Source: JACDAL01 sp963849115
GTDB lineage: Bacteria > Actinomycetota > CADDZG01 > WHSQ01
NCBI GenBank assembly: GCA_963849115.1
Contig: CAWKGK010000008.1
Coordinates: forward strand, 372,001 to 436,000
Direction of reading: 5' to 3'
Length of the DNA: 64,000 bases
The notes beneath the pieces were generated by a model. It worked only from the letters and a program-made list of their open reading frames with translations. It made no database searches and was not told the origin of the DNA. Shown here piece after piece: positions 34,777 through 42,300 of the stretch. Position 1 is the first letter of the stretch. Each line of letters starts with the position of its first letter. The position numbers were made by a program, and so were the translations under genes.

Positions 34777-35216
34777 CACATCAGCACTATTTCAAGGTTT
34801 GTGGCTACAAGGTCGTCAGCGAACGTTCGACTCGCGAGGGTGAACGTGTACAGGCCATCGTGGAAGTGGAGGTCGCAAAGGCCTTCGTACGGCGGGCCGC
34901 CACCGGAGTGGGGCCGGTACACGCCTTGGACAACGCATTGCGCTTGTGTCTCGAGGAGCGCTTCCCTGAGATAGAGGGAGTGCGGCTGTCGGACTACCGC
35001 GTGTCCGTTGTGGACGCGGCCGACGGCACCGGAGCCCAGGTGAAGGTGTTGGTCGAGGCGGCCGACGGTCTCGGACGGTGGGCGGCGGAGCGCACATCGT
35101 CCAACATTCTCGAGGCCTCGTTCGAAGCGCTGTGTGAGACCGCCGCCACCGGTATCGAACGCGGCCGCTCGGTGCTCGCAAGCAGCAACAGACTCGGTGA
35201 GCGGGCTGTGTTGTGA
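34773..35216 (+). CDS. free-standing LeuA/CimA-type regulatory (dimer) domain protein
   Basis: A 147-residue protein with no catalytic domain. Its whole length resembles the C-terminal allosteric domain of citramalate/2-isopropylmalate synthases. YFKVCGYKVVSERS is followed by the glycine-rich TGVGPVHALDNALRLCLEE, RLSDYRVSVVDAADGTGAQV and TSSNILEASFEALCE, which correspond to GNGPVNALD, L.DYKVRVLDG and S.NIIEASW.AL of CimA. That domain binds leucine or isoleucine in the full enzymes. LeuA upstream retains its own copy, so this is an additional regulatory subunit or a remnant of a cimA gene. It overlaps leuB and pheA by 4 nt each. Confidence 0.8.
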   Translation: MTHQHYFKVCGYKVVSERSTREGERVQAIVEVEVAKAFVRRAATGVGPVHALDNALRLCLEERFPEIEGVRLSDYRVSVVDAADGTGAQVKVLVEAADGLGRWAAERTSSNILEASFEALCETAATGIERGRSVLASSNRLGERAVL

Positions 35217-36034
35217 CCGTCGTCGCCTATCAGGGAGAGATCGGAGCCTATTCCGAAGAGGGGGCCCAGGCCCTGTTTCCCGATGCCTCGCACGCCCCGT
35301 TGTCTTCCATCCGCAAGGTCTTCGAGGCGGTCGAGGTGGGCCGGGCGGATCTGGGACTGGTTCCGATGGACAACTCTCAGGCCGGCAGCATCAACGAGAC
35401 CTACGACCTGTTCTTGAAGCACGGCCTCCATGTCGTCGGCGAGACCGTCGTGCGTGTCAACCACTGCCTGCTCGCTCTTCCCGGCGTGGTGATCGATGAT
35501 CTCGCCGAGGTGGTTTCGCATCCTCAGGCGATCTCGCAATGCGAGGAGTTCCTGACTGCGCTCAATATCTCGATCCGCGCCGAATACGACACCGCCGGGG
35601 CGGCCAAGCGCATCAACGACGACAAGCTCGACCGCACCGGCGCAATCGCTTCGCGCAGGGCGGCTTCTCTCTACGGCCTGGTGGTACTGGCCGAGCGCAT
35701 CCAGACGTATCCCGACAACTACACGCGCTTCGGGGCCTTGTCGCGCAATCCGAGGCCTCTAGCGGAGCCCAACAAGTCCTCTCTCGTGTTCGGTGTCGGC
35801 CACGTGGCCGGCTCACTTGCTCGCTGCCTGGCGGCGTTTGCCGATCGCCACCTCAGCCTCAACAAGCTCGAGTCTCGGCCTCGTGCGGGGCGTCCGTGGG
35901 AGTACGTCTTCTACGTCGATGTCGAAGCCCCGGCCGGCGAGCCCGCCATGGTCGAGGCGCTCTCCGAGGTGTCCGAGCATGCGACTTTCACGCGCCTATT
36001 AGGCAGCTACGCATCAGGCATGCACCGCCGCTAG
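35213..36034 (+). CDS. pheA: prephenate dehydratase PheA
   Basis: A 273-residue monofunctional prephenate dehydratase that makes phenylpyruvate for phenylalanine synthesis. The N-terminal catalytic domain has YQGEIGAYSEEGA, VPMDNSQAGSI, SHPQAISQCEEFL and the catalytic YTRFGALS. The C-terminal ACT domain has KSSLVFGVGH and the phenylalanine-binding LNKLESRPRAGRPWEYVFYVD. GTG start overlapping the preceding regulatory-domain gene. Its presence at the end of an ilv-leu operon is uncommon. The operon is followed by two hairpins. Confidence 0.95.
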   Translation: MTVVAYQGEIGAYSEEGAQALFPDASHAPLSSIRKVFEAVEVGRADLGLVPMDNSQAGSINETYDLFLKHGLHVVGETVVRVNHCLLALPGVVIDDLAEVVSHPQAISQCEEFLTALNISIRAEYDTAGAAKRINDDKLDRTGAIASRRAASLYGLVVLAERIQTYPDNYTRFGALSRNPRPLAEPNKSSLVFGVGHVAGSLARCLAAFADRHLSLNKLESRPRAGRPWEYVFYVDVEAPAGEPAMVEALSEVSEHATFTRLLGSYASGMHRR

Positions 36035-36069
36035 GCCCCGGCTCCCGGCATCTCCTCTACTCCCGATGA

Positions 36070-36104
36070 GGTGGTGAAACGCACAACTTGTGCGCCACGC
36101 CACC
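36070..36104. repeat. stem-loop element A after pheA
   Basis: Outer stem GGTGG (36070-36074)/CCACC (36100-36104), 6-nt internal loops, inner stem GCACA (36081-36085)/TGTGC (36089-36093), loop ACT. It has exactly the same geometry as element B 40 nt downstream. Confidence 0.6.
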
Positions 36105-36109
36105 GATCC

Positions 36110-36144
36110 GGTGGTGAAACGCCCATCTTGGGCGATCTACCACC
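36110..36144. repeat. stem-loop element B before acylphosphatase 3' end
   Basis: Outer stem GGTGG (36110-36114)/CCACC (36140-36144), 6-nt internal loops, inner stem GCCCA (36121-36125)/TGGGC (36129-36133), loop TCT. Compared with element A the inner stem differs by a compensated A-T to C-G pair change. Both lie in the gap between convergent pheA and the acylphosphatase gene. Confidence 0.6.
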
Positions 36145-36174
36145 TACCACTATCAGGCATGCACCGCCCCTAGA

Positions 36175-36441
36175 CTAGGCCCTGAAGCCACTCTCTCCCT
36201 GCGGCTCTTGGTCCTCGACCTCGACGGAGTCCACCCGGGCCATATCCGACCCTCGGCGGCACCATTCGATCATGCGCCCGACGGCGTCCTCGGCCCCCTC
36301 GAGGATGACCTCGACTCTTCCGTCGGGGAGGTTGCGAGCGGAGCCTGTGATTCCCTTCTCCTCGGCCTCCTTGCGACAGCTGTCGCGGTAGAAGACGCCC
36401 TGAACCTGGCCGGAAACGAGGAGCCGGCGCCGGATCGTCAT
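36175..36441 (-). CDS. acyP: acylphosphatase
   Basis: An 88-residue acylphosphatase, which hydrolyses acyl phosphates such as acetyl- or carbamoyl-phosphate. The phosphate-binding loop is VSGQVQGVFYRDSCR with the catalytic arginine, and the catalytic asparagine is in GSARNLPDGRVEV. Its ATG overlaps the stop of the HesB-like gene (ATGA), so the two are translated together. Confidence 0.93.
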   Translation of the reverse strand: MTIRRRLLVSGQVQGVFYRDSCRKEAEEKGITGSARNLPDGRVEVILEGAEDAVGRMIEWCRRGSDMARVDSVEVEDQEPQGESGFRA

Positions 36442-36740
36442 TGAGATGGCGAGGGATCGGCCGGGCGCACCACGATGGTCTGGTGCTGCGGCTCTACCGC
36501 GACCACCGAGTCGGGCAGGGCCACTGTGACCTCGGGGGAGACGAACAAGCGTACGCCGCCCGCGTCCACCACCGACTCGGCATCGAGCGGAGCCTCGGCC
36601 AGCTCGACTTGGATATCGAAGCCACCCCCCAAGCCGTGTGCCCCCCGCAGCCGCACGCCGCCTCGATCGGGGTCGACTCCTCCCATCTCGAGTGAGCGCC
36701 GGAGGACTTCGACTGCTTCTTCGGTTACCTGCATGGCCAC
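36438..36740 (-). CDS. HesB/IscA-fold protein lacking cluster cysteines
   Basis: A 100-residue protein that resembles HesB/IscA A-type carriers. It has VTEEAVEVLRRSLE at the start, GGVRLRGAHGLGGGFDIQVEL in the middle (the place of GCSGF in IscA), and GGVRLFVSPEVTVALPDSVV. None of the three conserved cysteines is present; there is no cysteine at all. It therefore cannot ligate an Fe-S cluster in the usual way. GTG at 36740 is preferred, since AGGAG lies 6 nt upstream; ATG 36734 is the alternative. The family assignment is by pattern only. Confidence 0.6.
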   Translation of the reverse strand: MAMQVTEEAVEVLRRSLEMGGVDPDRGGVRLRGAHGLGGGFDIQVELAEAPLDAESVVDAGGVRLFVSPEVTVALPDSVVAVEPQHQTIVVRPADPSPSQ

Positions 36741-36798
36741 GTTCTTCTCCTATCCTTCACGTCAAATTCGCCGCCACGAGCTCGGGAAGGGAACCGGC

Positions 36799-37197
36799 AT
36801 GGATGAGCGCACCTCGAGTTTTCTCCACTCGAACCATTCGGCAATCATGGTGACACTTCGTAAGGACGGCACTCCACACGTCGCGCGGATTGGAGTGGGG
36901 CTTGTGAACGGGAAGCTGCAGAGCTCGGGGACCCAGACCCGCCTGCGAACCTCTCATCTCCGCAGGGACCCCCGATCCACTCTTTGCGTGCTGGCCAACG
37001 ACAATCCCTGGGCTTGGATGGGGGCGGAATGCCGGACCATTATCCACGACGGGCCGGATGCCGCCGAGCGCAACCTCGCCCTCTACAGGGTACTTGCCGG
37101 CGATCCGGAGGACGTCGACGAGTACATGCAGGCGATGCGCGACGAGCAGCGCCTGATCTACGAGTTCGACATACAGAAGACGTACGGTCCCTTCTGA
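36799..37197 (+). CDS. PPOX-class (split-barrel) flavin/F420-binding protein
   Basis: A 132-residue split beta-barrel protein like the PPOX-class F420- or FMN-dependent proteins of Actinobacteria. Visible signatures are HSAIMVTLRKDGTPHVARIGVGLVNGKL near residues 13-40 (broken by strands), then TRLRTSHLRRDPRSTLCVLAND. A C-terminal RLIYEFDIQKTYGPF follows. Cofactor and substrate cannot be fixed. The ATG at 36799 lies downstream of AAGGGAA and of a TATCCT -10 candidate at 36751-36756. Confidence 0.82.
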   Translation: MDERTSSFLHSNHSAIMVTLRKDGTPHVARIGVGLVNGKLQSSGTQTRLRTSHLRRDPRSTLCVLANDNPWAWMGAECRTIIHDGPDAAERNLALYRVLAGDPEDVDEYMQAMRDEQRLIYEFDIQKTYGPF

Positions 37198-37206
37198 GCC
37201 CTTCGC

Positions 37207-37251
37207 CGAGCGGTGGATAAAAGCTTGCTGTGGGCCACCAATGACCACTCG
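37207..37251. repeat. inverted repeat, CGAGTGGT family, copy 2
   Basis: Begins CGAGCGGTGGATAAA and ends GACCACTCG; arms pair as CGAG.GG/CC.CTCG with one mismatch. The first 15 bases match copy 3 (58443) at 14 positions. It lies between the convergent stops of the PPOX gene and paaD. Confidence 0.5.
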
Positions 37252-37259
37252 TATGTTAG

Positions 37260-37751
37260 TTAGACTTGCTTGAACTGCTCGAAGGGGTTGCGGCAGGACC
37301 TGCAGTAGTAAATGGCGCGGCACGGGGTCGGACCGAAGAGATTCTCGTTTGCCGTGTCGCGAGCCCCGCAGAACGGACACACCGCGACGGAGGGAAGTCG
37401 GATGTCGGCAACGAGCACAGGACCTGCTGCGGGTGGGGCAAGTCCGGACTGCTTGAGCTTGATGCGCCCCTCGTGACTGATTCTCTCGGTGCTCCAGGGA
37501 GGGTCGTAGACGAGCTTCACCCGCACCGATTCGACGCCCTCGACACCGGCGACCGCCCGCTCGACATCATGGACGATGACATCGATAGCCGGGCATCCCG
37601 TGAACGTGGGGAGGATAGTGACCAAGACCACTTTGTCCTCGGCCGCCACGTCCAGCACCATGCCCATCTCCGTGATGGACACCGCGGGTATCTCGGGATC
37701 CATGACGCCGCCCAAGGCCGCCCACACGCCGGTGGTCAGTGACGCGCTCAC
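37260..37751 (-). CDS. paaD: phenylacetyl-CoA epoxidase subunit PaaD
   Basis: A 163-residue PaaD/PaaJ. An N-terminal DUF59/MIP18-like domain (VMDPEIPAVSITEMGMV ... FTGCPAIDVI) is followed by a C-terminal zinc ribbon with CPFCG and YCRSCRNPF. PaaD is needed for assembly or maturation of the epoxidase. The GTG at 37751 overlaps the paaC stop. It is the last gene of the operon; no paaE reductase gene follows. Confidence 0.9.
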   Translation of the reverse strand: MSASLTTGVWAALGGVMDPEIPAVSITEMGMVLDVAAEDKVVLVTILPTFTGCPAIDVIVHDVERAVAGVEGVESVRVKLVYDPPWSTERISHEGRIKLKQSGLAPPAAGPVLVADIRLPSVAVCPFCGARDTANENLFGPTPCRAIYYCRSCRNPFEQFKQV

Positions 37752-38581
37752 CACTGGGCGTCCGGGTGGAGGCGGTGGGTCGATGTCATCTCGTCCCACA
37801 GCGCCTTGAAGTCATCCGAATGCTTTCCTGCTCGCCCCCCGATTCCCGAACGAAGGGGAGCAGTGTTCGTGTCCTGATCCGAAGCGATTAGATCGCCCGA
37901 GGAGGAGGCTAGGAACTCGGCGGAATCGTCGAGGTCACGGTGGATCTCTTCCGGAAGCCCGAAGGTATCGAGCTCGCTAGTGGCTCTGTCTGCAAACTGG
38001 GCGCGAAGCTCCGAGCTTGAGCACGGTAACAAGCCTCCTTCGAGGATCGAGTCCTCGAGCTCGAGCTTGTCGAACAGCGCCAGGGCCTCGGGGTAACACT
38101 GTCCGAGCGCGTCGATCAAACGGGTTCGGCCCTCGACCGGCCCTTGAGCGACTCTCTTGATCCACGCGTCCGCGTGAAGGAGGTGATAGCGTTCCTCTCG
38201 CCGTATCTTTACGGCAAGCGCAGCCAAGCCGGCATCGGCACTGTCTTGCAACGCCCCGAGTCGCACGTCGTCCGCGGTGTCGTAGAGCCAATGCCTGACT
38301 AGCGAAAAGGCCCAGTCGCGGTTGGGTCGCTCGCACAACACCGCATGACGGTAGTCGTCGGGTTCCCTGCCCAGCGCCATACGGTCGGGACTTGTATCGG
38401 TTGCCTCGGCGATAAGTGAGTAGTAAGCGGCGGCGTGGCCGATCTCGTCCTGCGCGATCGAGGAGAAGGCGACGTCCTCCTCGATATGAGGAGCGAATCC
38501 GGTCCATTCCGAGTGACGGTGACCAATGATCAGCTCGTCGTCGGCGAGCGCAGTGACAAGCGAGACAAAGGCCTCTTTCAA
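37748..38581 (-). CDS. paaC: phenylacetyl-CoA epoxidase subunit PaaC
   Basis: A 277-residue ferritin-like structural subunit that partners PaaA. DDELIIGHRHSEWTGFAPHIEEDVAFSSIAQDE near the N-terminus, GREPDDYRH and KIRREERYHLLHADAWI are typical. TTG start overlapping the paaB stop (TTGA). PaaC lacks a catalytic iron site but is required for the active PaaA-PaaC core. Confidence 0.92.
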   Translation of the reverse strand: MKEAFVSLVTALADDELIIGHRHSEWTGFAPHIEEDVAFSSIAQDEIGHAAAYYSLIAEATDTSPDRMALGREPDDYRHAVLCERPNRDWAFSLVRHWLYDTADDVRLGALQDSADAGLAALAVKIRREERYHLLHADAWIKRVAQGPVEGRTRLIDALGQCYPEALALFDKLELEDSILEGGLLPCSSSELRAQFADRATSELDTFGLPEEIHRDLDDSAEFLASSSGDLIASDQDTNTAPLRSGIGGRAGKHSDDFKALWDEMTSTHRLHPDAQW

Positions 38582-38883
38582 GCAGTAGCTCCGGAAGCCA
38601 TGCGCGACACTCGGCGGCGCGCGGCCTCTCTTTTCTCGACTACATCACGATAGTCCGATGCGAAGCGGTAGGACTTGTCACCTGCGATCTCGAGCACGCT
38701 CTCGTCCTCGAGTGCGTGGATGTCGGAACGCCTGACGGCCCACATATGTTCGCCCTCTCGCCGCCGCAAGAAGCATTCCTTACCCAGCAGCAAGGCCATT
38801 TCCGGATCGGGAGCGATCACCGCCCCACAGTGCTCGAAGGGGCTCTTGTGCCCGGAGCGACGGAAGATCTCGTAGACCTCCAC
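38578..38883 (-). CDS. paaB: phenylacetyl-CoA epoxidase subunit PaaB
   Basis: A 101-residue small subunit. VEVYEIFRRSGHKSPFEHCG at the N-terminus, then DPEMALLLGKECFLRRREGEHMW, are the recognised PaaB features. The GTG at 38883, 13 nt after the paaA stop, gives the normal size; the frame is open further upstream but overlaps paaA. PaaB bridges PaaA-PaaC heterodimers in the complex. Confidence 0.9.
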   Translation of the reverse strand: MEVYEIFRRSGHKSPFEHCGAVIAPDPEMALLLGKECFLRRREGEHMWAVRRSDIHALEDESVLEIAGDKSYRFASDYRDVVEKREAARRRVSRMASGATA

Positions 38884-38896
38884 AGCTAAGGCACCA

Positions 38897-39814
38897 TCAG
38901 GCTGCGTGCACCGCAGGCTCGGACAGCGCCTCGCGCACCCAGCGATGGGTGTCGTAGACGGCTCTTCGGAGCCCGAGGCGCCGCTCGGTTTCAGGTCCTT
39001 GATTCTTCTTGACCGCATCGAGTGGCGCCCAGTCGATGTCCTCATCGGCCACCACCCAGCCGCTTCCTTCCTGTCGCGGCCTGGGGGTTGGGAAGGTGAA
39101 GCCGAGCTCGCTGATCTTCGGCACATAGCGGTCGAGGAACTCTTGGCGGAGGTCCTCGTTGGTGCGTGTCTTGACTTTCCATCGCAGAAGAAGGTCCTTG
39201 GCGACGTTCGACCGGGGTCCGAAGAAGTGAATGATCGGCTGCCACCAGCGGTTGAGTGCATCCTGAAACATCTCCCGCTGGTAGTCGGTGCCCGACGCGA
39301 GCCGCAGTGTGATGTGCTCGCCGTGGCGTAAGTGAAGCTGTTCTTCTGAGCAGATGCGTTTGAGCACCCGCGTGTAGGGAGCGTAAGAGGAATCGAGCAA
39401 CGCCGCTTGTGTCACGAGCGCCGCCCCGTCGATCAGCCACCCGATCACCGCAACATCACCCCAGTGGTGGACTGGGTAGTGGAAGACGTTGTGGAACTTC
39501 GATTTGCCCGTCAGCAGGTCCTCATACATCGCGGTTCGGCTCTTGCCCAGGTCCTCTGCGACGCGGTAGAGAAGTTGAGCGTGGCCTATTTCATCTTGGA
39601 TTTTGGCCGCCAGCGACATCTTTCGCTTCAGCGTCGGTGCACTGGGAAGGCACTCCCGCTCCGGAAGGGCTCCCATTATCTCGGAGTTGGCGTGCATCTC
39701 GATGAACTTGAGGACACCGCGCCGGTAGTCATCGGGCATCCAGTCCGAAACCTCGACCTTCCCTCCACCTTCGACTCGCAGGTTGAACTCCTCCAGCTTT
39801 TCCTCGTAGCTCAT
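38897..39814 (-). CDS. paaA: phenylacetyl-CoA epoxidase catalytic subunit PaaA
   Basis: A 305-residue diiron monooxygenase that epoxidises the ring of phenylacetyl-CoA, the committed step of aerobic phenylacetate breakdown. Diiron ligands are seen in KIQDEIGHAQLLYR and in CSEEQLHLRHGEH. The N-terminus (WMPDDYRRGVLKFIEMHANSE) and the HYPVHHWGDVAVIGWLIDGAA region match PaaA. The ATG overlaps the tetR-type regulator stop; GGAGGAGG precedes it. Confidence 0.94.
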   Translation of the reverse strand: MSYEEKLEEFNLRVEGGGKVEVSDWMPDDYRRGVLKFIEMHANSEIMGALPERECLPSAPTLKRKMSLAAKIQDEIGHAQLLYRVAEDLGKSRTAMYEDLLTGKSKFHNVFHYPVHHWGDVAVIGWLIDGAALVTQAALLDSSYAPYTRVLKRICSEEQLHLRHGEHITLRLASGTDYQREMFQDALNRWWQPIIHFFGPRSNVAKDLLLRWKVKTRTNEDLRQEFLDRYVPKISELGFTFPTPRPRQEGSGWVVADEDIDWAPLDAVKKNQGPETERRLGLRRAVYDTHRWVREALSEPAVHAA

Positions 39815-40407
39815 GCCTCCTCCGATCGGTGAAGTCCCCCAATGATCATGTCTGCGAACGTTTCCCCGACGGCCGAGGGGGAGAGCTCGCCGTCGAGCCG
39901 GTACCAGGAGTAGATCCAGTTGCCGCAGGAAAGAACGAGCCGCGCCGCCAGGGAAATGTCGAGATCGGCACGCAGCTCTCCGGCATCGACGCCGTCGCGA
40001 AGGATGTCTCGAACCATCTCCTCGTAGGCATCGCGCTTTGCCTTGATGTCCTTCTGGAGGCCGTCATCGAGGTAGCGCCATTCGTTGAGGAACACGCGTC
40101 CGGTGTCGAGTTGCTCGATGGCGACCTCGACGTGTCCTACGAGGAAGTCGCGCAGCCGCTGTGGGGAGGGCGCATCTCGATGCAGGGCTGCTTCGCCGCG
40201 TTCGAGAAATCGCCTCGCGCCCTGATCGACCACGTCGAAGAGCAGGTCCTGCTTGGAGCCGATGTGGGCGTACAGAGAGCCCCGGAGAAGTCCCAGTGCA
40301 TTGCCGAGGTCCTGCATCGAGGTGCCGTGATAGCCGCGTTCGGAGAAGAGACGGGCGGCCGCGTCCACAAGCTCGTCTCTCCTACGGCTTCGAAGCGATA
40401 CGGACAC
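39811..40407 (-). CDS. TetR family regulator of the paa operon (PaaR-like)
   Basis: A 198-residue TetR protein. The helix-turn-helix is in the first 50 residues (VDAAARLFSERGYHGTSMQDLGNALGLLRGSLYAHIGSKQDLL), followed by a helical ligand domain. GTG start. It is first in the operon and overlaps paaA by 4 nt (ATGA), so it probably represses paaRABCD and is released by phenylacetyl-CoA, as for other PaaR proteins. A palindrome 54-67 bp upstream is a candidate operator. Confidence 0.88.
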   Translation of the reverse strand: MSVSLRSRRRDELVDAAARLFSERGYHGTSMQDLGNALGLLRGSLYAHIGSKQDLLFDVVDQGARRFLERGEAALHRDAPSPQRLRDFLVGHVEVAIEQLDTGRVFLNEWRYLDDGLQKDIKAKRDAYEEMVRDILRDGVDAGELRADLDISLAARLVLSCGNWIYSWYRLDGELSPSAVGETFADMIIGGLHRSEEA

Positions 40408-40460
40408 GACTACCCTTCTTCGTAGATTGACCCTTCGTAGGTCGTCCCGGACCTAGAAAA

Positions 40461-40474
40461 CAAACAGTTGTTTG
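40461..40474. promoter_or_regulatory. candidate TetR operator, CAAACA-GT-TGTTTG
   Basis: A perfect 6-bp inverted repeat with a 2-bp centre, in the AT-rich 150-bp gap between the regulator start (40407) and the divergent nth gene. Size and symmetry suit a TetR dimer. Another weaker repeat, CTTCGTAG, occurs twice at about 40413-40440. Confidence 0.45.
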
Positions 40475-40559
40475 GAGCCTACCAGACCGCAGCGGCAAGG
40501 GAGCGTTGACGTTCTCGGCGCCGAGAGTATTTCCGGGTGCGGACGACTAGGGTTCACCG

Positions 40560-41300
40560 ATGCCACCCGGGCGCTTCAGCCCCGCCGCGGAGCGGGCCCC
40601 GCTGATTCTCAGACGACTCCGGCGCGCTTACCCCGACGCTCGGATAGCGCTCCACTACTCCACACCCCTGGAGTGCGTGGTCGCTACGATCCTGTCGGCG
40701 CAATCCACCGATGTCGGCGTCAACAAGGTGACCAAATCGCTGTTCTCCAAGTACCGGACTCCCGAGGACTACCTCGTGGCAACAGAGGAGGAGCTGCAGC
40801 GCGAAATCCATGCCACCGGTTTCTTTCGTCAGAAGACGAAGTCCCTAAAGGGTTTAGCGCAGCGGCTCGTGGAGGACTTCGATTCCCAGGTACCGAAGAC
40901 GATGGCCGAGCTCATATCCCTCCCCGGCATCGCTCGCAAGACCGCCAACATCGTGCAGGGCAACTGCTTTCCGGAGGTGGCGAGGCGAGATCCTGATGCG
41001 GGAATGGCCGTCGACACCCACGTCGGGCGGCTGGCAGTTCGCCTCGGGCTCACCGAGCACAATTCCAAGGAGGCCGAGAGGATCGAGAGCGACCTGGTGC
41101 AGCTCGTTCCCAAGCAAAGCCGCTTGAACGCATCGAATCTGTTCATCGAGCACGGGAGACGGATCTGCCTTGCCAAGGCGCCACGCTGCGAGGACTGTGT
41201 GATCGAGCCGCTGTGTCCCTCGAGCCAGGAAGCGGGCCTGGCCGACCTCTACCGGACTGCGCGCGCAAATGTTCGCACGACCCCTACGATGGCTGAGTGA
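40560..41300 (+). CDS. nth: endonuclease III (Nth)
   Basis: A 246-residue DNA glycosylase/AP lyase for oxidised pyrimidines. It has ILSAQSTDVGVNKVT, the helix-hairpin-helix with catalytic lysine LPGIARKTANIVQGN, the catalytic aspartate in AVDTHVGRLAVRLGL, and the [4Fe-4S] motif C-x6-C-x2-C-x5-C near the C-terminus (CLAKAPRCEDCVIEPLC). ATG at 40560 follows TAGGGT (40548-40553) by 6 nt, suggesting a leaderless mRNA. The stop overlaps the ispH start. Confidence 0.95.
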   Translation: MPPGRFSPAAERAPLILRRLRRAYPDARIALHYSTPLECVVATILSAQSTDVGVNKVTKSLFSKYRTPEDYLVATEEELQREIHATGFFRQKTKSLKGLAQRLVEDFDSQVPKTMAELISLPGIARKTANIVQGNCFPEVARRDPDAGMAVDTHVGRLAVRLGLTEHNSKEAERIESDLVQLVPKQSRLNASNLFIEHGRRICLAKAPRCEDCVIEPLCPSSQEAGLADLYRTARANVRTTPTMAE

Positions 41301-42232
41301 GCAAGAGAGTCCTACTAGCCGCACCGCGCGGCTACTGCGCCGGAGTCGACCGGGCCGTACAGATCGTCGAGCGGGCCCTCGACACCTTGGGCGCGCCCGT
41401 TTACGTGCGCAAGGAGATTGTCCATAATCGCCACGTCGTATCCGAGCTATCCCAGCGCGGCGCGGTGTTCGTGGACTCGGAGGACGAGATCCCTAACGGC
41501 GGGGTCTGCATCTTCTCCGCGCATGGTGTCTCGCCTGCGGTTAGAAGCAACGCCGAGGCCCGCAACCTTCGCGTCATCGACGCCACTTGTCCCCTGGTCA
41601 CAAAGGTGCACCTCGAGGCCAAGCGGTTCGACCGCGCTGGGCGCAAGATCATCCTCGTCGGGCACATCGGGCATGAGGAGATCGAGGGAACGGCCGGCGA
41701 GGTGCCCGAGCAGACGATGGTGATCGAAAGCATCGAGCAGATGGAGGAGCTGGATCTCGAGCCTCACGAGCCGGTCGCCTATCTGACTCAGACGACACTT
41801 TCTGTCGACGACACACGCGACGTCGTGGAGGGCTTGCGCAATCGCTTTACCGACCTCAAAGGCCCGCAGTCCGACGACATCTGCTATGCGACCCAGAACC
41901 GGCAGGTCGCGGTGAAGGCGATAGCTCCGGAGTCCGACGTGGTCCTCATCGTTGGAGCGATCAACTCGAGCAACTCGAACCGCATGGTCGAGGTTGCCCA
42001 GAAGGCCGGAACGCCTGCCTACCTGGTCCCGGACGAGAGTGCCCTGGACGAAACCTGGCTGGAGGGGGCTGAGACCGTCGGAGTTAGCTCCGGCGCCAGC
42101 GCCCCCGAGGTGCTCGTCGAGGGCCTGTTGGAACGTCTGGCCGCTCTCGGATACGAAAACGTCGAGACCAAAGAGGTCACCTCGGAGGCGGTGACCTTTT
42201 CACTGCCCCCATGGCTGCGGGCGGACGATTAA
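41297..42232 (+). CDS. ispH: 4-hydroxy-3-methylbut-2-enyl diphosphate reductase IspH
   Basis: A 311-residue Fe-S enzyme that makes IPP and DMAPP in the last step of the MEP pathway. The three cluster cysteines are in PRGYCAGVDRA, IDATCPLVTKVH and DICYATQNRQ. Also present are SAHGVSPAV, GHIGHEEIEGTAGE and the substrate loop INSSNSNRMVEVA. GTG start overlapping nth. It shows that isoprenoids come from the MEP route here. Confidence 0.96.
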   Translation: MSKRVLLAAPRGYCAGVDRAVQIVERALDTLGAPVYVRKEIVHNRHVVSELSQRGAVFVDSEDEIPNGGVCIFSAHGVSPAVRSNAEARNLRVIDATCPLVTKVHLEAKRFDRAGRKIILVGHIGHEEIEGTAGEVPEQTMVIESIEQMEELDLEPHEPVAYLTQTTLSVDDTRDVVEGLRNRFTDLKGPQSDDICYATQNRQVAVKAIAPESDVVLIVGAINSSNSNRMVEVAQKAGTPAYLVPDESALDETWLEGAETVGVSSGASAPEVLVEGLLERLAALGYENVETKEVTSEAVTFSLPPWLRADD

Positions 42233-42243
42233 CCCTGTTGGGT

Positions 42244-42283
42244 GTCGAGTGGGTTGCTCTGCAACTTTTGTCCACTGCTCGAC
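42244..42283. repeat. stem-loop between convergent ispH and pterin dehydratase genes
   Basis: GTCGAG (42244-42249) pairs with CTCGAC (42278-42283), TGG with CCA, and an inner stem GTTGC (42253-42257)/GCAAC (42261-42265) closes a TCT loop. The inner stem is the same as in the element at 58443 (GTTGC-TAT-GCAAC). The gap between the two convergent stops is 68 bp. No T-tract. Confidence 0.55.
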
Positions 42284-42300
42284 GACCAGCGGCCGCTTGG

